The notes under the pieces are model-generated. The model ran no database searches and was not told the DNA's origin. It saw only the letters and a program-made list of their open reading frames with translations. Below, piece by piece: positions 26,355 through 35,569 of a DNA stretch of 64,000 nucleotides. The translations under genes and the position numbers were made by a program. Where the stretch lies: NCBI GenBank assembly GCA_052078155.1, contig JBQJBP010000001.1:1984001-2048000 (forward strand). Direction: 5' to 3'. The stretch is from CAXBMB01 sp052078155 (GTDB lineage: Bacteria > Pseudomonadota > Alphaproteobacteria > Kiloniellales > DSM-21159). Numbering within the stretch: the first letter of the stretch is position 1; every line of letters starts with the position of its first letter.

Positions 26355-29300
26355 TCACAAAAGCCAGTCGTCGCCCAGGTTAAGATCGTCGGGCGTGAGA
26401 TTGTCAGACGACTGGTCTGATTGAAGACCGCTTACCTTGCCTTCAACCCGCAGCGGCACGTCCACCACCGGGGCCGTCGGGTCGGACGTCAGGCTAGAAT
26501 CACCGGGAAAGGTCACCCGGATCTCCAGGCCCGCGCTGTTATGATCCAGCGTCAGGCTGCTGCCCGTTTCCCCGGCTATATCCTGCCAGCTGAACCCGCC
26601 GTCGGCGGAGCTTTGCCACTGATAGGCCGGGTCCCCGACAAAGACAAAATCATCAGCGGCGAGACTGTTCAGACTGACCCGCTCAAGGGTCAGTGTCGAT
26701 CCATCGTCCAGCGTAATTTCCGTATTCCTGCCCACTTGTGAGGCGTGGGTCAGAAGGTCATTGAAATCGACAATGGAGTCGCTTTCGATCTGTATCACAT
26801 CACCAGAGCCGTTGCCGAAATCCGGACGACCGACCACGGTGTCATTGCCGTCTCCATCACCGAAGACAAAAAGATCATTGCCGCGCCCGCCATCCAGCCG
26901 GTCATCCCCAGCTCCACCGGACAGCGTATCGTTGTCATTGTCGCCGCGCAGGTAATCATCGCCGTCACCGCCCAGCAACTGGTCTTCACCTTTGCCCCCG
27001 CGCAGCTGATCATTGTCAGCCCCGCCATCAAGAGCATCATTGCCTTTCTTGCCCAAAAGGTAGTCATTCCCGGCCAAACCCTGCAGGAAGTCATCGCCAT
27101 TGCTGCCGTTGACCCTGGCCCGGCCCAGGTCGTCACCGCTGCTGCCCTGAATGATCGTTGTCGCGCCGTCAAAGGCTGTATTTACCGTCGCTTCAAAAGA
27201 TCCTGGGGCGCCACCGATGCCACTGGTGTCCACGGTCAGCGTCTGCCCTTCCGCCACAGTTCCGCTGATGATCAGCACCCCGGTGGACGGCGGTGTCGGT
27301 GCGTCTGTCACCATAGATGTTGGATCAGACGTGACGGTTTCCCGGGTGCCACCATCATCAGTGTAGGTCACCTGAACCCGGACCAGATCGCCAGAGCTGT
27401 CAAATCCCAGGTCCAGGCTGCTGCCCGTTTCCCCGACCAGATCTGACCAGCTTGCTCCATTATCATCAGAGCTTTGCCACTGATAGGTGAAGGTCGGTGG
27501 CGAAAAGACAAAATCATCTGCCACCAGACTGGAAAAGGACACGCCGGTCAGTGTCAGACTTGAGCCGTCATCCAGGGTGATGACTGTGTTGTTGCCGACC
27601 TGCTGGGCGTGGGATTGCAGGCTGGAAAAATCCGTCACAGAACTGCTTTCGATGCGGATCACATCGACCGCCCCGTTCCCGAAGGATAGTATGCCATTGA
27701 GGCTGTCCTGCCCGCCGCCATCGCCGAAAACAAAGAGGTCGTTCCCGCGGCCACCGTCCAGCAGATCGTTATCTGCACCGCCCCACAGGGTGTCGTCATC
27801 ATTGTCACCCAACAACGTGTCTTGTCCGGCTCCGCCGGCCAAGAGGTCATCCCCCCGCGAGCCTCTGATGTGATCATCCCCGTCACCGCCGCTGACCACG
27901 TCATCGCCCTTTTTGGCAAGGATCACATCATTTCCTGCCAGTCCCTGCAGGAAATCATCTCCGTTACTGCCTCTCAGCCGGTCATTCCCGGCGGTTCCCT
28001 GGCCGACACTTCCGGCCCCGGCAAAGGCCGCATCGACAATCCCGGAAATGCCTGTGCCGCTGATGCCGTCAGGATCTACCAGCGTGCTGACATCCGCCCG
28101 GAGGGTTTCGCCTTCGGCGGCGGCCCCAAGGATCGACGGAGGTACGGTTGGTGCGGCGTTGACGTTGGCAATGGCCACGGTTCCGCTGGAGGACACCATT
28201 TCATCCGTGCCGTTGCCATCGGTATAGCTGACCGTCGCCCGGACACTTTTACCTGACATGTCGTAGCCCAGAGTCAGGCTGGTGCCCTGTTCCCCGGCGA
28301 TGTCCGTCCAGTTGACGCCATTGTCGTCTGAACTTTGCCACTGATACCTGAACGTCCCCAAACCGTCGGCGTCAGCCAGACTGCTGGCATCCAGGGTAAG
28401 GGTCTGACCTTCCGTTGTCGTTCCGCTGACCGTGACGCTGCCGGTCGGGTCGCTGTTGGGTGGGGGCACCACGCCGAACTCAAGAACTTCGACCCGGATC
28501 AGGGTATGGGTCGTGCCATCGGCATTTTCCCGGACCGTGGTGGTCGTGCCTGACTGGGTCACGGTCACGTCGTCGGCAGCCAGATTGGCAAAAAAGGCTG
28601 TGTCTGTGCCGTTGCCGCCATTGGCCCGGTCGCCGCCATCGGTGATGATCATCCGGTCATTGCCGGAGCCCCCGAAGAGCTGATCATCGCCCAGACCGCC
28701 GGAAAGAGTGTCATCACCGATTTCCCCCAGCAAGCGGTCATTGCCATCACCACCTTCCAGCAAATCAGCAGCCCCGCCGCCATAATCTCCATCCAGCGTG
28801 TCGTTGCCGACACCGCCGCGCAGGGTGTCACTGCCGCCATCCCCACTCAGCAGATCGTCGCCTGAACCGCCAAACAACAGGTCATTGTCCCCGTACCCCC
28901 ACAGGGTATCGTTGCCTGCGTCACCAGACAGGGTGTCATTGCCATCACCGCCGGTCAGGAAATCGTTGCCGTCGCCCCCGGACAGCTGGTCATCTCCGCC
29001 GGTTCCGTTGAGCGTGTCCGGACCTGACGTCCCGCCAGATCCGCCACCGGACCCACCTCCCGAGCCACCGCCAGAACCACCGCCAGAGCCACCCCCGCCG
29101 GAGGTATCGTCACCGCCGCTGGTGTCGATGGCCTGGTCTCCATCATCAAAGCGCAGGGTTTCCACGCCGCGAACGTCGAACGAGCCGCCAGCGGAGGTGT
29201 GGGTAATGGTCACCTGACCGCCGCCACCTACCGCACCGACGGTGAAATCAGCCTGGTTGCCATCCAGTACCAGCGTATCGCTGTCATCCCCGCCACGGAT

Positions 29301-30464
29301 GGTGGCGTTGCCCGCATTGGTCACGGTGAAGCTGTCATTGCCGTCACCGCCCAGCAGGCTGTCATTGCCGGACCCGGCGCTCAGCTGATCGTCGCCATCG
29401 CCACCGGACAGACTGTCCTGGCCTGACCCGCCCCGCAGGGTGTCATTGCCTTCACCGCCTGCCAGTTTATCGCTGCCATCGTTGCCATCCAGCAGGTTGG
29501 CGGCGGTGTTACCGGTAATGGTGTCATTGCCGGAGCCACCCAGCCCCTGCTCGATCACCACGCCATGGGCGATGGTAAAGCCCCCCAGCGTCGATCCAGC
29601 CCGGGAAATATAGCCGCCTGCATTAACGCCGGTCAGCGGGGCCGCCCGCAAATCAATCACAGAATCAACCGACGAGCCTACTGCGGTAATGGCGTCTGCC
29701 GATCCCCCGGCATCCCAGATGGTGGACCAGAAGGTGCCGCTGCCATTGCTGTCGATCAGCTGGTAGCTGTTGTTGCCGGTGTTGTAGCTGGTGTTGGCCC
29801 CATACATCTGCTGCAAAGCGTAGATGTCGAATGCGCCCAGCGATCCTTCATAGCCGTAGTTGTAACTGTTGGAAGAGGCCTGATCCCAGCCGGAGTTGTA
29901 GGACATCACCGTAAAGATGCCCTGGTTGAGGCCGTGCTCGCCCGTGTTGTAAGCGCCGTTGTTGCCTAAGCCGGGAAAACGGATGGTGCCAAAGCCAGTG
30001 TCGTGCGGATGGCCCAGCCCCATGCCGTGACCCAGTTCATGGATAACGGTGACATAGCCATACCCGCCGGGTTGCAGACCCTGGGCGTTCCAGCCTGTGC
30101 CGATGTTGCTGAACACCCCCAGGCCGTCGTTGCTGTTGCCTTCCGGTCCGTAGTGGGCCCCAAGAAAACTGTTTTCGACAATGGAATAGAAGCGCAGATC
30201 GGTGTTGCCGCTGCTCTGCGTGAAAGTGACATTGATGACGGCTTCAAAGTTTTCGAAGGCAGCGTCAAAAGCATTGGTTTCGTAACTGTTCCAGGAGGCG
30301 CCATTGTAGTTGTCGCCAAAAATGCGGATCGGACCGGTCTGATAGGAATAGGTCAGATTGACCGGTGAACCGCCGCCCGCATTGGCCCAGATCGAATCGC
30401 CCAGAATCGCATCAATGTAGTCATTGCCTGTACGGGTCGTGGCACCGATGTCTGCAACAGCCAT
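26355..30464 (-). CDS. RTX protein with N-terminal M10-type zinc metalloprotease domain
   Basis: 1369 residues. A serralysin-like protease domain carries the zinc site HELGHGMGLGHPHD (142-155, Glu143 catalytic) and the Met-turn VMSYNSG (187-192). Calcium-binding GGxGxDxLx blocks follow at about 308-380, 480-610, 825-905 and 1115-1195. A (GGGS)n linker lies at 455-478. Three YQWQSS modules, starting at 707, 994 and 1281, are spaced exactly 287 residues apart. There is no signal peptide; the C-terminus ends LGDDWLL, fitting type I secretion. No ABC exporter genes are in the window. AGGAGG sits 6 bases before the ATG. Confidence 0.93.
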   Translation of the reverse strand: MAVADIGATTRTGNDYIDAILGDSIWANAGGGSPVNLTYSYQTGPIRIFGDNYNGASWNSYETNAFDAAFENFEAVINVTFTQSSGNTDLRFYSIVENSFLGAHYGPEGNSNDGLGVFSNIGTGWNAQGLQPGGYGYVTVIHELGHGMGLGHPHDTGFGTIRFPGLGNNGAYNTGEHGLNQGIFTVMSYNSGWDQASSNSYNYGYEGSLGAFDIYALQQMYGANTSYNTGNNSYQLIDSNGSGTFWSTIWDAGGSADAITAVGSSVDSVIDLRAAPLTGVNAGGYISRAGSTLGGFTIAHGVVIEQGLGGSGNDTITGNTAANLLDGNDGSDKLAGGEGNDTLRGGSGQDSLSGGDGDDQLSAGSGNDSLLGGDGNDSFTVTNAGNATIRGGDDSDTLVLDGNQADFTVGAVGGGGQVTITHTSAGGSFDVRGVETLRFDDGDQAIDTSGGDDTSGGGGSGGGSGGGSGGGSGGGSGGTSGPDTLNGTGGDDQLSGGDGNDFLTGGDGNDTLSGDAGNDTLWGYGDNDLLFGGSGDDLLSGDGGSDTLRGGVGNDTLDGDYGGGAADLLEGGDGNDRLLGEIGDDTLSGGLGDDQLFGGSGNDRMIITDGGDRANGGNGTDTAFFANLAADDVTVTQSGTTTTVRENADGTTHTLIRVEVLEFGVVPPPNSDPTGSVTVSGTTTEGQTLTLDASSLADADGLGTFRYQWQSSDDNGVNWTDIAGEQGTSLTLGYDMSGKSVRATVSYTDGNGTDEMVSSSGTVAIANVNAAPTVPPSILGAAAEGETLRADVSTLVDPDGISGTGISGIVDAAFAGAGSVGQGTAGNDRLRGSNGDDFLQGLAGNDVILAKKGDDVVSGGDGDDHIRGSRGDDLLAGGAGQDTLLGDNDDDTLWGGADNDLLDGGRGNDLFVFGDGGGQDSLNGILSFGNGAVDVIRIESSSVTDFSSLQSHAQQVGNNTVITLDDGSSLTLTGVSFSSLVADDFVFSPPTFTYQWQSSDDNGASWSDLVGETGSSLDLGFDSSGDLVRVQVTYTDDGGTRETVTSDPTSMVTDAPTPPSTGVLIISGTVAEGQTLTVDTSGIGGAPGSFEATVNTAFDGATTIIQGSSGDDLGRARVNGSNGDDFLQGLAGNDYLLGKKGNDALDGGADNDQLRGGKGEDQLLGGDGDDYLRGDNDNDTLSGGAGDDRLDGGRGNDLFVFGDGDGNDTVVGRPDFGNGSGDVIQIESDSIVDFNDLLTHASQVGRNTEITLDDGSTLTLERVSLNSLAADDFVFVGDPAYQWQSSADGGFSWQDIAGETGSSLTLDHNSAGLEIRVTFPGDSSLTSDPTAPVVDVPLRVEGKVSGLQSDQSSDNLTPDDLNLGDDWLL

Positions 30465-30923
30465 GTTCGCCTCCTGGCGCGCCTGTTCTTTCCTTAGATC
30501 CGGACGGGGTAAATAACCTCTGCTCCGGATGAGCGCGCTGTCTAACTAATCATCTAAAGCCACTCTGGCGCTTAGCCTTTTAAGAAACTCTTTGCAGCCC
30601 TTTGCAGGCTGACAACAAATCAAAATCATCTGGATTTCAGGCAAGGCCGCTCAATTGGCAAAATGTTCAATTGAGCGCATCAATCAGTGGCCCAGGCCTG
30701 TCAAACGGAGCGGCTCCCACTTCAGCTCCGCCACGAAGAATAGGCCGAAATCAAAAGCAGGTAAACAAGCCCCTGATAGAACTGGTCACAAGAGCTTTCC
30801 AGGCAAAATCCTTCTCCTGCCGGGTTTCGCTCTTTAAAAAAGACGGAAGTCAAACAAACAAGAGTGCCGCAAGTTGGGTAAAGCTCCCCTTGCCTCGCAC
30901 AAAAAAGAGAGCATTGGGAACTG
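30465..30923. other. Divergent intergenic region between the RTX gene and the nitroreductase gene
   Basis: 459 bases with no gene. It must carry both promoters. The clearest signal is the perfect inverted repeat at 30648-30677, annotated separately. Confidence 0.45.
30648..30677. promoter_or_regulatory. 10-bp perfect inverted repeat, operator candidate
   Basis: CGCTCAATTG (30648-30657) and CAATTGAGCG (30668-30677) with a 10-base spacer, so half-sites are 20 bases apart centre to centre, about two helical turns. It lies roughly 185 bases upstream of the RTX gene and 250 bases upstream of the nitroreductase gene. Confidence 0.5.
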
Positions 30924-31601
30924 ATGGATTTCGACACCCTGGTTAAGACCCGTAAGAGCATCCGCGGCTATAAAAAGGATCCTGTTCCCAGAGCCCTGAT
31001 TGAAGAGGTCATTGAGGTTGGCAAAGGAGCCCCCTCCTCCATGAACACCCAGCCGTGGAATGTTCATGTCCTGACCGGTGCCCCGCTGGATGAAGTGCGC
31101 CGCCGCAACATGGAAGAGATGATGGGGGGCGCCAAACCCAAGCGCGACATCGTTGTTCACGAAGGCTATCAGGGCGAACATCGCCAGCGTCAGATCGACA
31201 TTGCCGTCCAGCTTTTCACAGCCATGGGCATTGAACGACACGACAAAGAAAGACGTCAGGATTGGGTGCTGCGCGGGTTCCGCCAGTTTGACGCACCGGT
31301 TTCTCTGGTCCTGACCTATGACAAGGTTCTGGACCCCGACACCATCTGTCATTTTGATGTCGGTGCCTTGTCCTACGGCATCTGTCTGGCCGCCTGGTCG
31401 CGGGGCCTGGGCACAGTGATCAACGGCCAGGGCATCATGCGCTCTGACATTGTGCGCGAAGTGGCTGAAATTCCGGACGATGAGGTGATCATGACCTGCA
31501 TCGCCATGGGATATCCCGACGAGAGCTTTGCCGCCAATGAGGTGAAGTCTCACCGTGAACCCAACGACAGCTTCGTCCGCTTTGTCGGCTTCCCGGATTA
31601 A
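30924..31601 (+). CDS. Nitroreductase family FMN-dependent oxidoreductase
   Basis: 225 residues. The N-terminal FMN-binding RKSIRGYKKDPVPRALIEEV and APSSMNTQPWNVHV match the family; the middle has GLGTVINGQG and the end VIMTCIAMGYPD. These enzymes reduce nitro groups, quinones or other substrates with NAD(P)H. The true substrate is unknown. GGGAAC lies about 6 bases before the ATG. It is followed by a dispersed repeat rather than a terminator. Confidence 0.92.
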   Translation: MDFDTLVKTRKSIRGYKKDPVPRALIEEVIEVGKGAPSSMNTQPWNVHVLTGAPLDEVRRRNMEEMMGGAKPKRDIVVHEGYQGEHRQRQIDIAVQLFTAMGIERHDKERRQDWVLRGFRQFDAPVSLVLTYDKVLDPDTICHFDVGALSYGICLAAWSRGLGTVINGQGIMRSDIVREVAEIPDDEVIMTCIAMGYPDESFAANEVKSHREPNDSFVRFVGFPD

Positions 31602-31637
31602 TCCTTTCCAGCGAAGACGGATGCCACGCCGCGTTGC

Positions 31638-31683
31638 CTAAAGCATGATCGCGTTGGCTCGATGCGCTCTGTGCTTTGAGCGC
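31638..31683 (+). repeat. Degenerate head of the 140-bp dispersed element
   Basis: CTAAAGCATGATCGCGTT... to GTGCTTTGAGCG resembles the first 45 bases of the element in plus orientation, then stops. It lies next to full copy B, which is in the opposite orientation, as if one element had inserted beside or into another. Confidence 0.5.
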
Positions 31684-31699
31684 CTCCATGGATCACACT

Positions 31700-31839
31700 C
31701 TAGAGTCAAATCGGTTTAAGTGGGATCACTACGTGATAACACTTGAAGCGTGAATTTGCCTCTTTTCAACAAGATAGAGGATGATTCACGGTTTAGTTCA
31801 AAGCGCAAAGCGCTTCTAACTAAACCGATCATGCTCTAG
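31700..31839 (-). repeat. Dispersed 140-bp inverted-repeat element, copy B
   Basis: On the minus strand it begins CTAGAGCATGATCGGTTTA and its far end is the inverted complement CTAGAGTCAAATCGGTTTA; the two termini match at 15 of 19 bases. Length equals copy A exactly. The first bases, CTAG, overlap the end of the upstream gene and provide its TAG stop codon. Confidence 0.82.
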
Positions 31840-32801
31840 GTGGCGGCTTTCCCCAGGCGCTGCCACACCAGTGTCGCCAAAGCCAGATCCTCCGCCGCAA
31901 TGCCGGTCAGATCCACCACCGTGATGTCCTGAGAACCGCTGCGGCCGGCGGCCTGCCCGGCAAGAACGGCGCCCAAAGGCACTGCCGCATCTGGACGGCA
32001 CAGTCCCTGCCGCACCGCATAGCTAAAATCCCCGTGATGCACGCACTGATCCAGATCGTCGACCATGATCGCGCCTGCTGACGCAAAGATCTCCGGTGCC
32101 AGTTCCTGCTTGCCCGGATTATCGCATCCCATGGCCACAATATGGGTGCCGGATCGCACCACATCCGCCGAAATCAGGGCAGAGGTCGCCGGGGTGGTGG
32201 TGATCACCAGATTGCAGCAGGCCATCAGCTCGGACACATCAGCGGCCTGAGCAACCGTGATGCCATGGATTTCCATACGGGCTGCGTAGCTCTCGACAGC
32301 TGTCGGGCTGCGCCCCCAGACGGTCAAAGCCGAAAGGCCCAGGAGCCTGCATGTCCACCGTGCCTGCAGTTCCGCCTGCTCACCCGTGCCGACAATCCCC
32401 AGCCTCAATGCCCCGTCAGGTGCTCCCGCCTGGGCAGCCAGCGCCCCGGCGGCGGCTGTGCGCACATTGGTCAGCCAGCCTTTGTCATCCAGCAAGCAGA
32501 GCGGCACGCCGGTTTTTGCAGAAACCACCACCACCAGACCACTGCTGGCGGGCAGACCCTGTCGCGGGTTGTCGTAAAACCCCGTGGCGATCTTGATGGC
32601 GAAAGTCTCCGTCCCTTTCACATGGCCATACTTGATATGGCATTCCCCCTCCGGATCACTGACCTGCAACATGCCCGGTGGCGGCGAGATCACCTCGCCC
32701 CGGCTTTGCGCAATCAGAGCCCCTTTGGTGGCCTGCAAAACCTCGTCTTCAGACAGAACGGCCTGAATGTCATTGAGAGTGAAAACAGCAATCGACGTCA
32801 T
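31836..32801 (-). CDS. Ornithine cyclodeaminase/mu-crystallin family enzyme (imino-acid reductase candidate)
   Basis: 321 residues. The family's N-terminal substrate domain (HIKYGHVKGTETFAIKIATGF, with ASSGLVVVVSAKTGVPLCLLDD) is followed by a Rossmann domain (GIVGTGEQAELQARW) and ITTTPATSALISAD. Members include ornithine cyclodeaminase, alanine or arginine dehydrogenases and iminosuccinate reductase. In this operon, after a PLP dehydratase and a DauR-type regulator, a reductase of the imino product is plausible (inference). The ATG at 32801 is preferred to an in-frame TTG at 32825. The stop TAG is made by the adjoining repeat element. Confidence 0.87.
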   Translation of the reverse strand: MTSIAVFTLNDIQAVLSEDEVLQATKGALIAQSRGEVISPPPGMLQVSDPEGECHIKYGHVKGTETFAIKIATGFYDNPRQGLPASSGLVVVVSAKTGVPLCLLDDKGWLTNVRTAAAGALAAQAGAPDGALRLGIVGTGEQAELQARWTCRLLGLSALTVWGRSPTAVESYAARMEIHGITVAQAADVSELMACCNLVITTTPATSALISADVVRSGTHIVAMGCDNPGKQELAPEIFASAGAIMVDDLDQCVHHGDFSYAVRQGLCRPDAAVPLGAVLAGQAAGRSGSQDITVVDLTGIAAEDLALATLVWQRLGKAAT

Positions 32802-32912
32802 GAAGCAACTTTCTGAAAGGGGCAAAACCAGGTAGTGCGGTGAAAATGCCTGAACCGGACACCCTTGGTGATCACGGTATTCCCGTGGCTCATCCTCTGC
32901 TGTCTTCCTGTC

Positions 32913-33902
32913 CTATTCCTCGGCAGAAGAACCGGCCATCGTCAGGGCCTGTTGAAAAGTTTCAAGGGTGACATTGCGGCCGCAGATCACCACCGCCACC
33001 TTCTTGCCTTCGTAATCACCGGCCGTTTTGAGAGCGGCCGCCAGAGCCACACCGGCAGCCCCCTCGATGATGAAATTCTCGCTGGCCGCCATATCTCGCA
33101 TGGCTGCCGCCACCTCCTGCTCCGTAACCAGAACGTGGCGATCGATCACCTGCTGACAGAGCGGGAAGGTAAGGGCACCCGGCTCCACGCCCCCGGCGGA
33201 ACCGTCAGACAGGGTATCGCGTTCCGGCGCGTCGTAGATTTCGCCCTGCTCCAGACAATGGTGCATGGCAGCCGCATTTTCTGACCAGCAGCCGATGATG
33301 TCGACCTGCGGACACTGGGCTTTCAGGTAGCTCCCGACCCCGGCGATCAGGCCACCGCCACCAACGCAAATGTAGACGGCGGCCAGATCAGGACACTGTG
33401 CCGCCAGTTCCACGCCAATGCTGCCCTGACCGGCAATCACGTCCAGATCAGAATAGGGGGAGACGAAAACCTGCCCTGCTTCCTCAGCCGCTGTCCGACC
33501 GGCAAGCTCTGCCTCAACGCCATGCCCCGGTACGAGGACCGTTTTTGCGCCCATCCGGGTCATGTTCTCCAGCTTCAAGGCGGAGACATTTTCCGGCAGG
33601 TAGATGGTCACCTCCAGCCCGCCGACCTTGGCCGCCTGGGTGGTCGCCATGCCATGGTTGCCGGAAGAGGCTGTCACGATGCCCCGGGCCTTATCGGCTG
33701 CACTGAGACTCAGCACTTTGTTCATGGCCCCGCGCATTTTGAAGGATCCTGTGCGCTGCAGGTGCTCACTTTTCAGATACACCTGTGCCCCGGTGCGCCG
33801 GCTAAAGGCCCCGGAGTACTCCAGAGGCGTTTCCCTGGGGCCGCCTGCGACAGCCTTGATACGGTCATTGGCAGCCAGAATCGCTTTTGGCAGGTCTTCC
33901 AT
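32913..33902 (-). CDS. PLP-dependent serine/threonine-type dehydratase (possible hydroxyaspartate dehydratase)
   Basis: 329 residues, fold type II. The PLP lysine is Lys55 in QRTGSFKMRGAMNK, then ASSGNHGMATTQAA, the phosphate-binding VGGGGLIAGVGSYL, and SDGSAGGVEPGALTFPL. It lacks the ACT regulatory domain of biosynthetic threonine deaminase. Relatives act on threonine, serine, threo-3-hydroxyaspartate or hydroxyectoine breakdown products (EutB). The start ATG is 2 bases after the regulator's stop, and the OCD-family gene follows, so all three are probably one operon. Confidence 0.88.
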   Translation of the reverse strand: MEDLPKAILAANDRIKAVAGGPRETPLEYSGAFSRRTGAQVYLKSEHLQRTGSFKMRGAMNKVLSLSAADKARGIVTASSGNHGMATTQAAKVGGLEVTIYLPENVSALKLENMTRMGAKTVLVPGHGVEAELAGRTAAEEAGQVFVSPYSDLDVIAGQGSIGVELAAQCPDLAAVYICVGGGGLIAGVGSYLKAQCPQVDIIGCWSENAAAMHHCLEQGEIYDAPERDTLSDGSAGGVEPGALTFPLCQQVIDRHVLVTEQEVAAAMRDMAASENFIIEGAAGVALAAALKTAGDYEGKKVAVVICGRNVTLETFQQALTMAGSSAEE

Positions 33903-33904
33903 GG

Positions 33905-34510
33905 TCAGCTTCTCGCTTCTTTCAGATACTTGTAAATGGTGGCCCGTCCCAGCCCCAGACAGCGGGCCACATATTCAACAGCGCCCTGCCCTTCAAAGGC
34001 GCCCCTATCGTTCAAAGCCACCACCAGGTCGCGGCGATCCAGTCGTGTCAGGGCCTGTAAGGTCAGGTCCCGCTCATGCAGCCAGGCCTGAATGATGTGA
34101 TTGATGCGCTCGTACCAGTCATCGCGGAACAGAAACTCCGACCTTTTGTTCTCCGCCGGCGCATCCAGCATCAAGCCGAGAACCTGGTGCAGACGATCCA
34201 TCTCCGAAAGATCCAGATTGATACAGATAAGGGCTTCCGGGTCTCCGGCAGCATTGGGCATGACAATGGTCACGGACTTCAGAACCTTGCCGTCCCAGTT
34301 GAGCTTTCGGTAGGGCCCCACCACCCTTTCGCCCTGGGCGAACTCCACCTCTTCAATAGCGGAAGGCGAGCCGATCTCCCGGTTGGAAAAACCATTGACC
34401 AGATAGGCAATGCGCTGGGCTTTGATGTCATGAACCACGACTTCCGCCCGGGGGTGCATCAAGGCAGCAACCCCATCGGCCATTCTTTTGTAGTGCTCCA
34501 GATATTCCAT
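33905..34510 (-). CDS. YheO/DauR-type transcriptional regulator
   Basis: 201 residues. An N-terminal YheO-like PAS domain (about 5-120: LEHYKRMADGVAALMHPRAEVVVHD, GNxxNREIGSPS-like FSNREIGSPSAIE, later ALICINLDLSEM) is followed by a C-terminal HTH of the DauR class, ending GQGAVEYVARCLGLGRATIYKYL. In Pseudomonas, DauR controls D-arginine catabolism genes that include an OCD-family dehydrogenase. Here it heads an operon with a dehydratase and an OCD-family enzyme, so it probably senses a related amino acid. Confidence 0.9.
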   Translation of the reverse strand: MEYLEHYKRMADGVAALMHPRAEVVVHDIKAQRIAYLVNGFSNREIGSPSAIEEVEFAQGERVVGPYRKLNWDGKVLKSVTIVMPNAAGDPEALICINLDLSEMDRLHQVLGLMLDAPAENKRSEFLFRDDWYERINHIIQAWLHERDLTLQALTRLDRRDLVVALNDRGAFEGQGAVEYVARCLGLGRATIYKYLKEARS

Positions 34511-34748
34511 GTTTGGACAAATAGTCTAAAAATGGACACTCTGTCTATATGCAATCTATCAACGACCCTGGCTTCATGTCTTTTTATCAATGAAGGTCAC
34601 GGAAGGGTGAAAGCCCTTGCGCGATCTTTCAGGCAAGGCCATATGCAGATGACAGAAACACCGTCTGAGCCAGAGGGTAAATCGCGGTTTAGATTCAAGC
34701 AGAAAGCGCTTCTGCTCTTCCCGCGCAACACCCCTTGAGGGAGAAAAA

Positions 34749-35144
34749 ATGAGCAACAACGACCCCAAGACTTTCGACACCTCCCACCTGACGCCGGAAC
34801 AGTTTGCCGTCACCCAGAAAGAAGCCACAGAACGCCCCGGCAGTGGCGAGTACAACGACAACAAAGCCACGGGTACCTATGCCTGCGTGGTCTGTGAAAG
34901 CCCGCTGTTTTCCAGCGACCACAAGTATGACAGCGGATCCGGTTGGCCCTCCTACTATCAACCGATCAATGACACGGCCATCGGTGAGAAGTCCGATCGC
35001 AAGCTCTTTATGAAACGCACTGAAGTGCACTGCGCCAACTGTGGGGCCCATCAGGGGCACGTTTTTCCTGACGGACCGGCCCCCACGGGTCTGCGCTATT
35101 GCATCAATTCAGCTGCCATGACCTTCAAGCCGAAAGAAAGCTGA
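34749..35144 (+). CDS. msrB: Peptide-methionine (R)-S-oxide reductase MsrB
   Basis: 131 residues. Reduces the R epimer of methionine sulfoxide in cytoplasmic proteins. The zinc cysteines are Cys46/Cys49 (YACVVCESPLF) and Cys95/Cys98 (HCANCGAH). The catalytic Cys118 is in LRYCINSAAM, and SGSGWPSYY is the substrate pocket. GAGGGAG lies 6 bases before the ATG. Confidence 0.97.
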   Translation: MSNNDPKTFDTSHLTPEQFAVTQKEATERPGSGEYNDNKATGTYACVVCESPLFSSDHKYDSGSGWPSYYQPINDTAIGEKSDRKLFMKRTEVHCANCGAHQGHVFPDGPAPTGLRYCINSAAMTFKPKES

Positions 35145-35270
35145 CCCCCATTCCCAAAGCTTGTCTGGTTGGCTCAAACCAGATCGCTGCTTAGGGACGA
35201 AGGGAGAAAATTTCCGAACATTTTGACTTTCACTTGAAAGTTTCACGCCACTTGTACATGTCTATCTTGA

Positions 35271-35315
35271 GGCAATCGTCCCGGGGGCAATCGTCCTGGG
35301 GGCAATCGCCTTCGA
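35271..35315. repeat. 3 x 15-bp tandem repeat
   Basis: GGCAATCGTCCCGGG, GGCAATCGTCCTGGG, GGCAATCGCCTTCGA in direct succession; the third unit is degenerate. Confidence 0.75.
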
Positions 35316-35569
35316 GGCTATGATCTTGGACGCCATGGCGTTAGAGGTCGGCGTTGGCAGTAAACAAGACTGGCCCTCGGTTGTTGCTACCAGGAACCAC
35401 AGGGCTGTTGCCAGGGACCACAGGCAAAGGCATCCGGAAGTCGAGCTGACACAAACTGGTAAAACAAACGCTATAAACAACTTTTCCTGCAAAGCAGAAG
35501 GCAGGAAAAAGCGCAATAAACTGTGACCCCAATCCCTGGGACACGCGTGACTGAGATAAAAGTCACCAG

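Noticed and set aside
32865..33284. Plus-strand frames opposite the dehydratase
   Set aside because: The minus-strand dehydratase has all its PLP motifs; the plus frames are fragments.
33905..34748. Another dispersed-element copy at about 34685-34720 (GATTCAAGCAGAAAGCGCTTCTG)
   Set aside because: Only the GCGC core and flanking purines agree; the termini are absent. A similar GATTCAAGCAGAAAG string recurs at 38439, so it may be a different short repeat.
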